The translations under genes and the position numbers were made by a program. The notes below the pieces were generated by a model. It was not told the origin of the DNA. It did no database searches and saw nothing but the letters and a program-made list of their open reading frames with translations. This document shows, piece by piece, positions 34,075 through 44,445 of a stretch of 64,000 nucleotides of DNA; positions within the stretch are counted from its first letter, which is position 1; the number at the start of each line of letters is the position of its first letter. The stretch covers positions 3,410,001 through 3,474,000 of the forward strand of contig NZ_CP113529.1 in NCBI RefSeq assembly GCF_026723865.1, read 5' to 3'. The stretch is from Mycobacterium sp. Aquia_216 (GTDB lineage Bacteria > Actinomycetota > Actinomycetes > Mycobacteriales > Mycobacteriaceae).

Positions 34075-34977
34075 ATGCGCGGCTCAAAGATCCTGATCAC
34101 CGGTCCGACCGGACAAGTTGCCACCCCCGTCGCCAAGGCGCTGGCAGCCGACAACGAAGTGTGGGGCATCGCCCGGTTCACCAATTCCACGGTTCGAGAG
34201 GACCTCGAGAATGCGGGTGTGCGGTGCCAGACGGTTAACCTCGCCGCGGGCGACTTCGCCGATCTGCCAAACGACTTCGACTACGTCCTCAATCTTGCGG
34301 TCGCCAAGAGTGGCCACTGGGACAAGGATCTGGCAGCCAACGCCGAATCCGTCGGACTCCTGATGGCGCATTGCCGTACCGCAAAAGCGTTCGTGCACTG
34401 CTCATCTGGGGCGGTTTACGACCCGCCGGGCGACGAAGTCCGAACCGAGGACGCCGCGTTGGGCGACAACCACAAACCGTTGTTCCCCACCTACTCCATC
34501 TCCAAAATCGCCGGCGAGGTCGTCGCCCGCACGATGGCGCGCGCCCTGGGCGTACCCACTACCATCGCCCGCCTCAACGTTCCCTACGGCGACAACGGCG
34601 GCTGGCCGTTCTACCACATGGAGATGATGCTGGGCGGCATCCCGATTCCCGTTCCGGCCGGCGGCCCGGCCCGCTACACCCCGATCCACGAGGACGACAT
34701 CATCGCCACCATCCCCAAACTGTTCGAGGTGGCGTCGGTCCCGGCCACCACCCTTAACTGGTGCGGCGAGCAGACGGTCAGCCTGCAGGAGTGGTGTACC
34801 TACCTCGGATCGCTGGTCGGCAAGGAGCCGGTGTTCGAGGAGAGCCCGCAGGCGCTGCGTGGCAATCCCACCGACGCGAGCCGGATGCGAGAGCTGGTCG
34901 GTACCGCGACAGTCGACTGGCGCGACGGTATGCGCCGGATGGCGACCAAGTTCCACCCCGAGCTGGTCAGCGCGTAG
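34075..34977 (+). CDS. NAD-dependent epimerase/dehydratase (extended SDR)
   Basis: 300 residues from ATG 34075. 'KILITGPTGQVATPVAKAL' is the Rossmann motif, 'VHCSSGAVYDPP' and YSISK (Tyr-x3-Lys) form the catalytic part. The C-terminal half ('DWRDGMRRMATKFHPEL') is family-like. May act on nucleotide sugars or lipid ketones; no sugar pathway genes adjoin. Leaderless start. Confidence 0.82.
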   Translation: MRGSKILITGPTGQVATPVAKALAADNEVWGIARFTNSTVREDLENAGVRCQTVNLAAGDFADLPNDFDYVLNLAVAKSGHWDKDLAANAESVGLLMAHCRTAKAFVHCSSGAVYDPPGDEVRTEDAALGDNHKPLFPTYSISKIAGEVVARTMARALGVPTTIARLNVPYGDNGGWPFYHMEMMLGGIPIPVPAGGPARYTPIHEDDIIATIPKLFEVASVPATTLNWCGEQTVSLQEWCTYLGSLVGKEPVFEESPQALRGNPTDASRMRELVGTATVDWRDGMRRMATKFHPELVSA

Positions 34978-34979
34978 CG

Positions 34980-36287
<1,308 letters not shown>

Positions 36288-36350
36288 CCCTCTATAAAAC
36301 ACTCGCACGCAGCAATGGCGGTCGGGTTGGTCCGCGGGCAAGATGCACCC

Positions 36351-36821
36351 ATGCCGCTCTACGTGCGTCACACCCGCTCGTCGCGCATCGTCGAGCTGCC
36401 GCGCCGGATCTGCGGCAAATTGGCCGAACATGCCGCGTCTCACCAGATCGACCTCAACGATGTCCAGGTGTGGCTCACGCATAGCGAAAACCCGCCGGCC
36501 AGTTCGATATTCGGCAAGTTGTTACGCCGCCGGGCAAATCCGGTCGATCCCGACGACGAGCACTGGACCGCGTTGGTGCTGCATCCCACGCAACTACTCG
36601 TGGCCTCCGACGGCGCAAAGCGCGGGACCGCGGTGATATCCGTGCCGTTGGCGCAGGCGTCCATCACCGCGGAAGCCGGCTACGGCGATCCGGCCGGATT
36701 CACGATCACCGGCTTGCCCGGCGAGCAATCCGGCAGCTACTACGTCGGGCTCGGACCCGAACCCGACGCGGCCGACTGCGTTTCGGCAGTGCGCGAGGCG
36801 ATCAGCGCGGCCAAGCGCTAG
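36351..36821 (+). CDS. Conserved hypothetical protein
   Basis: 156 residues from ATG 36351. No signal or membrane span; '[20 protein letters not shown]', '[20 protein letters not shown]' and '[13 protein letters not shown]' suggest an alpha/beta protein with a PH-like barrel. Function unknown. Divergent from the iron alcohol dehydrogenase gene. Confidence 0.6.
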   Translation: MPLYVRHTRSSRIVELPRRICGKLAEHAASHQIDLNDVQVWLTHSENPPASSIFGKLLRRRANPVDPDDEHWTALVLHPTQLLVASDGAKRGTAVISVPLAQASITAEAGYGDPAGFTITGLPGEQSGSYYVGLGPEPDAADCVSAVREAISAAKR

Positions 36822-36881
36822 ACATCGAGCCACCGCGACACACACCCGGCACGACGCAATCTTGACCGCGCTACGCCCACA

Positions 36882-36943
36882 ATGCTAAGCAGATGCTCAG
36901 CATCTACGGGCACGGGAGCGCCGGGCTCGATCAGTGTTGATCG
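36882..36943. promoter_or_regulatory. Cluster of palindromes upstream of the aldehyde dehydrogenase
   Basis: AGATGCT-c-AGCATCT (36891-36905) is a perfect 7-base dyad, preceded by an overlapping half-copy ATGCTaAGCA (36882-36891). A second dyad, CGATCA-N4-TGATCG (36928-36943), lies 12 bases before the start codon. Probable operator region; the regulator is not adjacent. Confidence 0.5.
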
Positions 36944-36955
36944 GGAAGGGAACAG

Positions 36956-38410
36956 ATGACGCTGCAGACGGTATTGGACGAGATCAGTAAGCGCCCCGGA
37001 TCGGGCGAGGTCATCCCGATCATCAATCCCGCGACCGAAGAGACCATCGCCGAATTCACCGACTGCGGTCCCGAGGCGGTCGACGAGGCCACGGCGCGGG
37101 CGAAGGCTTCGTTCGAAGCAGGCGTTTGGTCCCAGTTGCCAGGCCGCGAACGGGCCAAGATCATCTGGCGCATCGCGGACTTGATCGACGAGCACGCCGA
37201 CGAGTTCGCCCAACTCGACTCGCTCAACACCGGCATGCCGCTGATGCAGGCAACGCTGCAGATGTCCACCGTTTCGGAGTTCTTCCGCTACTACGCCGGT
37301 TGGTGTTCGAAGATCAACGGCGTCGCCTACGACGTGAAAACGGACGGCATCGCGACCGACGCCTACGTCGACATGCACGCCTACACGTTGAAAGAGCCCT
37401 ACGGCGTTGTCGGCCTGATCTTCCCGTGGAACGGCCCGATCTTCAACGCCAGCGCCAAGCTTGCGCCGGCGCTGGCCGCGGGCTGCAGCATGCTCGTCAA
37501 ACCCGCTGAGGAGACCCCACTTTCGGCGCTGCTGCTCGACCGGCTCGTCCACGAGGCGGGGGTGCCCGAGGGTGTCGTCAATTTGCTGACGGGCTATGGC
37601 CATACCGCGGGCGCGGCGATCACCGCGCATCCCGACGTCCAGAAGGTCGCCTTCACCGGTTCCACCGAGGTCGGCAAGGAGATCGTGCGGGCTTCGGCCG
37701 ACAACCTGAAGAAGGTCACGCTCGAACTCGGCGGGAAGTCGCCGGTGCTGATCTTCGACGACGCCGACATGGACAAGGCCATCCTGATGGCGTCGCTGGG
37801 CATCTTTGTGCATTCCGGCCAAGGCTGCGTCTGCGGATCCCGGATCTTCGCCCAGCGCGGTGTGTACGACCGGGTGGTGGAAGGCATCTCGATGATGGCG
37901 AATACGTTCAAGCTGGGCGCTCCCAGCGAGGAGGGCTGCGTCAGCGGCCCGCTGATCAGCCAGAAGCAACTGACCCGCGTTATGGGTTTCATCGAAGAGG
38001 GCAAGAAAGACGGCGTCGAGGTTGTCACCGGCGGCCACCGACTGGATCGCAAGGGCTATTTCGTGCACCCGACGGTGCTCACCAACGTCGACACCGGCAT
38101 GCGCCTCTACCAGCAGGAGATCTTCGGACCCGTCGTCACGATTCTGCCGTTCGACGACGAGGACGAAGCGTTGGCCTTGGCCAACGACACCACCTACGGC
38201 CTGGCCGCCACGGCGTGGACGCAGAATGTCGGCCGGGCCCACCGGATGCTCAAGCGCCTGCATGCCGGCAGCGTTCAGGTCAACTGCCAGTTGGTCTTTG
38301 ACCACGACGTGCCGTTCGGCGGCCACAAGCAATCCGGGTGGGGACATGAGTTCGGCAAAGAGGGCATCGACATGTACATGAAGACGAAATCAGCCTGGAT
38401 CCAACTGTAA
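36956..38410 (+). CDS. NAD(P)-dependent aldehyde dehydrogenase
   Basis: 484 residues, GAAGGGAA upstream. Catalytic Cys291 in 'HSGQGCVCGS', general base Glu257 in 'LELGGKSP', Asn159 in 'FPWNGP', 'TGSTEVG' for the cofactor. Resembles phenylacetaldehyde/betaine-type ALDHs that turn aldehydes into acids; acetaldehyde from the semialdehyde decarboxylase is one possible substrate, but that is inference. Ends with a perfect 15-base hairpin. Confidence 0.9.
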   Translation: MTLQTVLDEISKRPGSGEVIPIINPATEETIAEFTDCGPEAVDEATARAKASFEAGVWSQLPGRERAKIIWRIADLIDEHADEFAQLDSLNTGMPLMQATLQMSTVSEFFRYYAGWCSKINGVAYDVKTDGIATDAYVDMHAYTLKEPYGVVGLIFPWNGPIFNASAKLAPALAAGCSMLVKPAEETPLSALLLDRLVHEAGVPEGVVNLLTGYGHTAGAAITAHPDVQKVAFTGSTEVGKEIVRASADNLKKVTLELGGKSPVLIFDDADMDKAILMASLGIFVHSGQGCVCGSRIFAQRGVYDRVVEGISMMANTFKLGAPSEEGCVSGPLISQKQLTRVMGFIEEGKKDGVEVVTGGHRLDRKGYFVHPTVLTNVDTGMRLYQQEIFGPVVTILPFDDEDEALALANDTTYGLAATAWTQNVGRAHRMLKRLHAGSVQVNCQLVFDHDVPFGGHKQSGWGHEFGKEGIDMYMKTKSAWIQL

Positions 38411-38427
38411 ACCCCGCTGCCGCAACA

Positions 38428-38457
38428 AGATAGCTCCGAACCGGTTCGGAGCTATCT
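38428..38457. terminator. Perfect 30-base palindromic hairpin
   Basis: AGATAGCTCCGAACC (38428-38442) followed directly by its reverse complement (38443-38457), 18 bases after the aldehyde dehydrogenase stop. A strong bidirectional terminator between it and the convergent cycA gene. Confidence 0.75.
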
Positions 38458-38531
38458 GCCGCTGCGCCTCAAGAGGCTTTGTTGCACCGACTCAGGAACC
38501 CGATGCACGCCACGCGTTCGAGCCCCGCGGG

Positions 38532-39998
38532 TCAAGGTGCCGGCGCTGTTGCTGCTGCGCTGTCGTCGACCGGGTTGTTCATCTCGGCCCGGAACTGGCG
38601 ATACCGCTCGGTACGACCAGGGCGACGTCGCACGATCAGCCAGCCGGCACCCAGGAGGACGAACCACACGGGGAACCACGCCATCGCAATCGCGGTATCT
38701 TTTTCCGTACCCAGCGTCCACGCGACGAATGCAAAGAAGGCAAAGACGACCCAGCACATCACCCGGCCGCCGGGCATCTTGAAGGTCGAGTTCGCGTGGC
38801 GCTGTGCGTGCCGGCGGCGATAGACGAGGTAGCTGACGATGATCATCGCCCAGACGTACATGAACAACAGCGACGCAACGGTGGTCACCAGCGTGAAAGC
38901 CTCGATCACCGAACCGCCGATGTGCAGCAAGGGGATCGCAGTCAGCAGGAGTGCGGCCGTGACAAACAGTGCGGGCGCCGGCACGCCACCCCGGTTCAGC
39001 CGGCGGAAAATTGCCGGAGCGCTGCCCTCGTCGGCCAGACCGTAAAGCATCCGGCCGGTGGAGTACATCCCGGAATTGGCCGCCGAGGCGGCCGCGGTGG
39101 TCACGACGAAGTTGACGATCGATGCCGCACCGGCGAGTCCCGCGAGGGTGAACATCGTGACGAACGGGGACTCGTTGCCGCCGAACCGCCGCCACGGGAC
39201 GACCGAGAGGATCACCAGAAGCGCGCCGACGTAGAAGATCGACACCCGCAGCGGCACGGCATTGATCGCACGAGGAAGAGTGCGGCGGGGGTTCGCGGTC
39301 TCGGCCGCCGCGGTGCCGACGAGTTCCACACCCACGAATGCGAAGAACGCGATCTGGAATCCACCGACCATGCCCATGAAACCCGTAGCGAAGAATCCGC
39401 CGTTGTCCCAAAGGTTTTCGATTGTCGCCGGATTGCCTTGCGGCGAAACGAAATCGGTGGCCACCAGGATGGCGCCGACGACAATCAAGCCGATGATCGC
39501 AACGACTTTGACCAGGGCGAACCAGAATTCGATCTCGCCGAAGTTACGGACGCTGAACACGTTGAACAGCAGGATCAGACCACACGCACCCAGTGCCGGC
39601 ACCCATGCCGGTAGGCCAGGCCACCAGAACTGCACGTAGCCCGAGATCGCGACGAGTTCCGCGATGCCGGTGACGATCCACGCGAACCAATACGACCACC
39701 CGACGAAAAAGCCTGCCGCGGGTCCCAACAGGTCGGCCGCGAAGTCGACGAACGACTTGTAGTTCAGGTTCGACAACAGCAGTTCGCCCATCGCGCGCAG
39801 TACGAAAAACAAGAAGAACCCGATGATCCCGTACACCAGCACCACCGAGGGGCCGCTGCGGGAGATCGTTCGGCCGGCGCCCATGAAGAGACCGGTCCCG
39901 ATCGCGCCTCCGAGCGCAATCAACTGAATGTGGCGGTTCGCCAGGCCCCGGTGGAGCTGCGCGACGGCAGGATTGGGATCGCCGACATCCTCGCTCAT
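38532..39998 (-). CDS. cycA: D-serine/D-alanine/glycine permease
   Basis: 488 residues, APC superfamily, 12 predicted helices. 'LHRGLANRHIQLIALGGAIG', 'TGLFMGAGRTISRSGPS', 'RAMGELLLSNLNYKSFVDFA' and 'ANSGMYSTGRMLYGLA' follow E. coli CycA closely. It imports D-Ala, D-Ser, Gly and, in mycobacteria, D-cycloserine with protons. The C-terminal tail is Ala/Pro rich. Confidence 0.88.
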   Translation of the reverse strand: MSEDVGDPNPAVAQLHRGLANRHIQLIALGGAIGTGLFMGAGRTISRSGPSVVLVYGIIGFFLFFVLRAMGELLLSNLNYKSFVDFAADLLGPAAGFFVGWSYWFAWIVTGIAELVAISGYVQFWWPGLPAWVPALGACGLILLFNVFSVRNFGEIEFWFALVKVVAIIGLIVVGAILVATDFVSPQGNPATIENLWDNGGFFATGFMGMVGGFQIAFFAFVGVELVGTAAAETANPRRTLPRAINAVPLRVSIFYVGALLVILSVVPWRRFGGNESPFVTMFTLAGLAGAASIVNFVVTTAAASAANSGMYSTGRMLYGLADEGSAPAIFRRLNRGGVPAPALFVTAALLLTAIPLLHIGGSVIEAFTLVTTVASLLFMYVWAMIIVSYLVYRRRHAQRHANSTFKMPGGRVMCWVVFAFFAFVAWTLGTEKDTAIAMAWFPVWFVLLGAGWLIVRRRPGRTERYRQFRAEMNNPVDDSAAATAPAP

Positions 39999-40300
39999 GT
40001 GTCACGTCCTCGCGGCTTCCGAGATGTTGACCTACACAGCTAACTCCTGCTGTAGCCAAACACGATAATTCCTATCCTCACGGCCCATGGCTGACCATGC
40101 CTATTGTCAATTCACGTACGGCCGCCTCCATCGGCTGGCTCGAGCGAGCAAAGGAATCCAGGGTGGGCAAGCGGGATGTCGCAACGATCGTGGCCCGCTA
40201 CGAAGACTTTCACGACGGCATCGCACGGCACATTTCACTCACGCTGTCGACTGCCCTGCAGGGACTTTCGAAAGTCCTTGTCGTCGTGACGCTTTGAGCC
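39999..40300. other. Intergenic region with inverted repeats
   Basis: 302 bases. An imperfect dyad (40032-40055, CTACA..CAGC around a GCTGTAG) lies in the cycA promoter region. A perfect palindrome GGACTTTCGAAAGTCC (40262-40277) lies between the cycA promoter and the end of the MDR gene. A doubtful 66-codon frame (40097-40297) is listed separately. Confidence 0.45.
40097..40297 (+). CDS. Possible small protein
   Basis: 66 codons, moderately GC-rich third positions (about 70%), 'ERAKESRVGKRDVATIVARY'. No ribosome binding site or relative recognised; the frame contains the palindrome at 40262. Could be chance or a gene remnant. Confidence 0.2.
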   Translation: MPIVNSRTAASIGWLERAKESRVGKRDVATIVARYEDFHDGIARHISLTLSTALQGLSKVLVVVTL

Positions 40301-41314
40301 TTAGCTCGACGTCTTGACCATGAGCTTGCCGACGTTTTTGCCATCGAACAGCATGTTGATCGCGGTCGGCAACTGTTCGAAACCCTCGACAACGGTCTCG
40401 AGCGGTGTGAGCTTGCCCGCGGCGATCAGGCCGGAGATCTCGCGTACCGCCTCGGGTGCGCGGCCCAAGTGGTCGAGCACGATGAAGCCCGCCACGGTCG
40501 CACGCTGGATCAGCAGGTTGCCGAACGCGCGGGGCCCCGGCGGCGGGTCGGCCGAGTTGTAGCCGGAGATCAGGCCGCACAGCGCGACGCGCGCGCGAAT
40601 GTTGAGCCGCGCGAAGACCGCGTCCATGATGACACCGCCGACGTTCTCGAAGTCGACGTCGATGCCGTTGGGCGTCGCCGCCGCGAGCTGGGCGAACCAG
40701 TCATCGGCGCGGTAGTCGACGGCCGCGTCGAAGCCCAGCTGCTCGGTGAGTAGCCGGCATTTCTCCGGGCCGCCGGCGATCCCGACAACGCGTGCGCCGT
40801 CGGCCTTGGCAAGCTGGCCGGCGATGGAACCCACCGCGCCCGCCGCCGCCGACACCACGACGGTCTCGCCCGGCTGCGGCTTGCCGATGTCGCGGATTCC
40901 GACCCACGCGGTCAGCCCGGTCGTCCCGAGCACGCCCATATAGGCGCTCGGGGAGATTCCGTCGGCGACATCGACCGGAAACAGCGGCATCGTGTCGGAG
41001 GCAATGACGTACTCCTGCCAACCGACGAGACCCTGCACGATCTGACCGACCGAATAGTTGGGATTCTTCGATTCCACCACCCGCCCGAGGCCGCCCGCCC
41101 GCATAACCTCGCCGATACCGACCGGGGGCAGGTAGGTCGGCGTGTCGTTGATCCAGGTCCGGTTGGTCGGATCGAGCGAGATCCATTCGACGCGCACCAG
41201 CGCCTCGCCGTCCGTGATCTGAGGGACCGCCTCCTCGCTGAGCTCGAAAGTGTCGGGGCCGATGCGGCCGGTAGGGCGATCACGCAGAAGGAAGCGGCGA
41301 TTTCGATCGGGCAT
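40301..41314 (-). CDS. NADP-dependent oxidoreductase (MDR, prostaglandin/leukotriene-reductase-like)
   Basis: 337 residues. 'VEWISLDPTNRTWINDTPTY' at residue ~45 and 'SAAAGAVGSIAGQLAKADGA' (NADPH-binding) are hallmarks of the zinc-free double-bond reductases, including curcumin and prostaglandin reductases. They reduce the C=C of alpha,beta-unsaturated ketones. Divergent from the methyltransferase gene at 41359; substrate unknown. Confidence 0.85.
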   Translation of the reverse strand: MPDRNRRFLLRDRPTGRIGPDTFELSEEAVPQITDGEALVRVEWISLDPTNRTWINDTPTYLPPVGIGEVMRAGGLGRVVESKNPNYSVGQIVQGLVGWQEYVIASDTMPLFPVDVADGISPSAYMGVLGTTGLTAWVGIRDIGKPQPGETVVVSAAAGAVGSIAGQLAKADGARVVGIAGGPEKCRLLTEQLGFDAAVDYRADDWFAQLAAATPNGIDVDFENVGGVIMDAVFARLNIRARVALCGLISGYNSADPPPGPRAFGNLLIQRATVAGFIVLDHLGRAPEAVREISGLIAAGKLTPLETVVEGFEQLPTAINMLFDGKNVGKLMVKTSS

Positions 41315-41345
41315 GAGCGCACGCTACGCCAGCGAAGGCGGGTGC

Positions 41346-41351
41346 TATAAC
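41346..41351 (+). promoter_or_regulatory. -10 element of a leaderless gene
   Basis: TATAAC seven bases before ATG 41359; no Shine-Dalgarno sequence. Confidence 0.55.
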
Positions 41352-41358
41352 GCAGCGT

Positions 41359-42198
41359 ATGGCCGAACACACCATTACCCACGTTTCCGATACGGCCCGG
41401 TGGACCGCCTTGCATCGGGCAACCGAGTCGGCGCGCCCCGATGCGCTGTTCACCGACCCGCTCGCCGAACGTCTCGCCGGTGACCAGGGCCGCGCGATCG
41501 TCGCAGGAGTTCCGTGGACCAATCGCAGCGGTTGGTGGCTGGTCGCGCGCACCAAGCTCATCGACGATGCCATCACCGACGCCCTCGCCAACGGCTGCGA
41601 CCGCGTCCTGAATCTGGCCGCCGGCCTGGATACCCGGCCCTATCGCTTGGACCTCCCGGCCGAGCTCACCTGGATCGAAGCCGACCTGCCACAGTTGCTC
41701 GCGGAAAAGACACGAGTGCTTGCCGACGAGACCCCGCGATGCGGCCTGACCCGCACTGCGGTCGACCTCGCCGACCCGCCCGCCCGAGACGCCTTCTTCA
41801 ACGACGCACTGCAGGGCGCGACGAAGGCCTTCGTGCTCACCGAGGGCCTGTCGATGTACCTCGAGGCCACCGACATAGCCTCGCTTTCGGACGCGATCAA
41901 GCGACCCGAGGTCGCGTGGTGGATGCTCGACTTCGCCTTTCCCGGACTGAAGAAGCAGATCAACAAGAACGTCGCCGGGATTGCGCAAAACGCGCCGTTC
42001 AAATTCGCACCCGAGAACGGGCTGGCCTTCTTCGAAGACCTCGGCTGGCGGACGGTAGCAGTGGAGCCGGTGCTCGCGGCCGCCCACCGGTTACGCCGCC
42101 TACCGATCTGGATGCGCCCACTCGCCTGGCTGCCCCAACCGGATCCGCGTCGTCCGGGCAACAGGCCCACGAGTGCGGTCGCCCTCCTCACGCACTGA
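41359..42198 (+). CDS. S-adenosylmethionine methyltransferase, PF04072 (leucine carboxyl methyltransferase-like) family
   Basis: 279 residues. 'DALFTDPLAERLAGDQG', SAM-binding 'LNLAAGLDTRPYRLDLP', 'EADLPQLLAEKT' and 'VLTEGLSMYLEATDI' mark the actinobacterial Omt family, highly expanded in mycobacteria. Targets are generally unknown. Leaderless, divergent from the MDR gene. Confidence 0.88.
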   Translation: MAEHTITHVSDTARWTALHRATESARPDALFTDPLAERLAGDQGRAIVAGVPWTNRSGWWLVARTKLIDDAITDALANGCDRVLNLAAGLDTRPYRLDLPAELTWIEADLPQLLAEKTRVLADETPRCGLTRTAVDLADPPARDAFFNDALQGATKAFVLTEGLSMYLEATDIASLSDAIKRPEVAWWMLDFAFPGLKKQINKNVAGIAQNAPFKFAPENGLAFFEDLGWRTVAVEPVLAAAHRLRRLPIWMRPLAWLPQPDPRRPGNRPTSAVALLTH

Positions 42199-42393
42199 GC
42201 CGGCACTTTGCCCGAGCGGCCATTCACGCGGCGATTCACAATGCCCCCGACGCGGCGGATTGTTAGCTCGGACCCGTGTGCAGCGTCAAAGCCGGTCGAC
42301 TGGGTGCGCCGGACGCCCACTTTCCGCCACCGAAGTGCACGCGGTAACGAACGCGTGGCTCGCGGGGGTCGCATACCAGGCTGACTCGGCCTG

Positions 42394-43221
42394 CTACCAG
42401 ACCCGTATCCAGTCCACCAGCATGTCGGCGGGATAGCTGCCCGACCCGGGATCGCCACCGCCCGAACCGGCCACCGCGAGGTTGAACACCGGATACACCG
42501 TGTAACCGGGGCCGTTGAACGGCCAATCCGGCAGGGAGCTCGCCGGCACGTCGAAGTAGGGAGCGGCGCCGTCGGCGTAGTCCTTCCAGAACCTGATCCC
42601 GGCCTCGTCCCACTGGCATCGCCAGGTGTGCCAAGCGCTGTCGACCGCGATGTTGTGGGTCTTCCACTCGCCACCGTTCGCTTTGGCGTGGACGGTGGTC
42701 GCGGACGGCCAGCTACCGTTGCCGTACCACTCCATCACGTCGATCTCGCCCTGATCGTCGTTGCCGAGCCAATAGGCCGGCCAGGCACCGGGTGTCAGGC
42801 AGTTCAGCTTGACCCGAGTTTCCCAGGTGTGCCCGACGCCGCCGCGCCAATTGCTTTGCACTTTGCCGCTGAAGTAGGTGGGGCCGTCTTTCGCGGCACG
42901 GAGAACGAGGTTGGAATTGCCGTCGACGAACACATTGCGGCGGTCGTCGCGATACTGCCCGATGTGCTCCGGCAGCTCCCAGTACGTCGGGTCTTTGATG
43001 ACCTCCCGCGCCCTGGCCACGGTCCACTTCGACGGGTCGGGGGCCGAACCGGCCGGGCCGTCGAACTCGTCGGAAAAGATGTAGCTGCCGGCTTGGCCGC
43101 TGGGCGCGCTGGGCGGTGGCATCCGCCCTGGGTAAGCCCGGGCCTCAGGGAGGGGGAGCGCGGCCGCCAGCACGCCGATCCCTGTCGTCAGCAGCATCCG
43201 GCGACGGTCCATGTCTGGCAT
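42394..43221 (-). CDS. Secreted glycoside hydrolase family 16 (Rv0315-like beta-1,3-glucanase)
   Basis: 275 residues from ATG 43221. Twin-Arg start 'MDRRRMLLTTGIGVLAAALP' suggests Tat export. Catalytic motif GEIDVMEW (nucleophile Glu and acid Glu in ExDxxE), 'EFDGPAGSAPDPSKWTVA' and 'YPADMLVDWIRVW' are GH16 hallmarks. In M. tuberculosis Rv0315, a near relative, is a secreted antigen. Expected to cleave beta-1,3-glucan outside the cell. Confidence 0.87.
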   Translation of the reverse strand: MPDMDRRRMLLTTGIGVLAAALPLPEARAYPGRMPPPSAPSGQAGSYIFSDEFDGPAGSAPDPSKWTVARAREVIKDPTYWELPEHIGQYRDDRRNVFVDGNSNLVLRAAKDGPTYFSGKVQSNWRGGVGHTWETRVKLNCLTPGAWPAYWLGNDDQGEIDVMEWYGNGSWPSATTVHAKANGGEWKTHNIAVDSAWHTWRCQWDEAGIRFWKDYADGAAPYFDVPASSLPDWPFNGPGYTVYPVFNLAVAGSGGGDPGSGSYPADMLVDWIRVW

Positions 43222-43480
43222 AAGCAAGCGACGATAGCAGTCCGGGTCGTACGGGGTCGAAACGGAAATTGTGTCGGAGGCCGTCGTTAGCATTTGGATC
43301 GCTGTCGGTCCGAATCCGACGGCGGCACGGTACTAGCTCGGGATTTGGGATGAATTCACGGTCAATTCTCATGATCATGCTTGGTTTGGTCTCAGGATTG
43401 CCTGGGCATCCTGGACACGAACAGATAACACATCCTTAGCATTGCGGTTTAGTCGGTTGCTCTGAGAGGAGTTGACAATC

Positions 43481-43687
43481 ATGGCGAATGCACCGGAGTC
43501 CACGGTGATTTTCCTTCAGTCACATCCGGCTTGGATTGCAGCCCAGCGGCGTGAACGCGAACGTACGGAATCGATGCACCGTCACCCGTCATCCCGAGGC
43601 CAGCGCGGCGCTGGCGAGCTAGGTCGTGCGGTCGGCGCAGGTAGCCGTCACTTCAAGGTCTACTCCAGCACCGACACACCGGCGTAA
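43481..43687 (+). CDS. Small protein, unknown
   Basis: 68 residues from ATG 43481, with AGAGGAG upstream; basic and Ser/Arg rich ('RHPSSRGQRGAGELGRAVGA'). No family recognised. The ribosome binding site and GC-rich third positions are the main support. Confidence 0.5.
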   Translation: MANAPESTVIFLQSHPAWIAAQRRERERTESMHRHPSSRGQRGAGELGRAVGAGSRHFKVYSSTDTPA

Positions 43688-43931
43688 GCACTTTTCGGGC
43701 TCGATTCGCAGCGCATCGGGCCGCGCCGCAGCGCTATCACCATCCGATAACCGCTACTGTCGCGGAAATCGGACCCTTGCCGGCCACGCCTAATTGGCCG
43801 ACCCAAGCAGGCCGTGCCCTCCGTCGAATGAGGTTTGCTGAGCGGTCCAACCTCCACCCGTAACTCCACACCTTTTCCCGACACGGTCGCATTTCATTCG
43901 AGCCAGAGCCGTTTACATCCGCGCCCTATCT

Positions 43932-43948
43932 TACTACGATGCGTAGTA
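43932..43948. promoter_or_regulatory. Palindromic operator TACTACG-ATG-CGTAGTA
   Basis: Seven-base perfect arms with a 3-base centre, immediately after a TATCTT -10-like hexamer (43927-43932) and 21 bases before the membrane protein start. A repressor here would block transcription. TACTAC/GTAGTA half-sites resemble those reported for BlaI/MecI-type regulators; the match is suggestive only. Confidence 0.55.
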
Positions 43949-43968
43949 GACGAGGTTGGGAGAGGCAG

Positions 43969-44445
43969 ATGTCCAACAACTCGAATCCGCCGCCAGCGCA
44001 GCGATCCCTGACTGTGGCGATGATCGCCTTCGCCGCGGCGTTCGGACTGCACGGGATCGATCACTTTCGGCGGGGGATGACGGCATCTCCGCCGTCAATC
44101 ATGGTCGGCGGGATGATCCAGGGCGTTTTCGTGGTTGTTGCCTTGGTGCTGGTGCTGCGACAACACCCATGGGCCGCACAGGCCGCGTCCGTCGTGGGTT
44201 TCGGCAGTGCCGTTCTTTTCACCTACGCGCATGTGCTGCCCACTTTTGTACCCGGCTATCAAGACAGCTTCAGCTATGGACCGCGCGTCAACGTCACATG
44301 GTTTTCGTGGCTCACGGCCGCCGGCGAGATCGGAGCCGGGCTGGCCCTTGGCTGCGTCGCTTGGCGGGCGCAGCGACGGGCAACCAACCAGGTTGCGGGA
44401 CAAGGCATTAGGCAATGCTGTACATCGAAGAGTGCGTCGGCATAA
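43969..44445 (+). CDS. Small membrane protein with four hydrophobic spans
   Basis: 158 residues from ATG 43969, with GGGAGAGG upstream. Hydrophobic segments near residues 15-33, 45-62, 68-90 and 112-130 suggest four helices; 'GLHGIDHFRRGMT' carries the His/Asp loop seen in some DoxX-like proteins. Function unknown. Controlled from the palindrome at 43932. Its 3' end overlaps a further small frame at 44415. Confidence 0.65.
   Translation: MSNNSNPPPAQRSLTVAMIAFAAAFGLHGIDHFRRGMTASPPSIMVGGMIQGVFVVVALVLVLRQHPWAAQAASVVGFGSAVLFTYAHVLPTFVPGYQDSFSYGPRVNVTWFSWLTAAGEIGAGLALGCVAWRAQRRATNQVAGQGIRQCCTSKSASA

Noticed and set aside
40087..40317. 76-codon plus-strand frame between cycA and the MDR gene
   Set aside because: Poor composition and overlap with another small frame; neither has a ribosome binding site.
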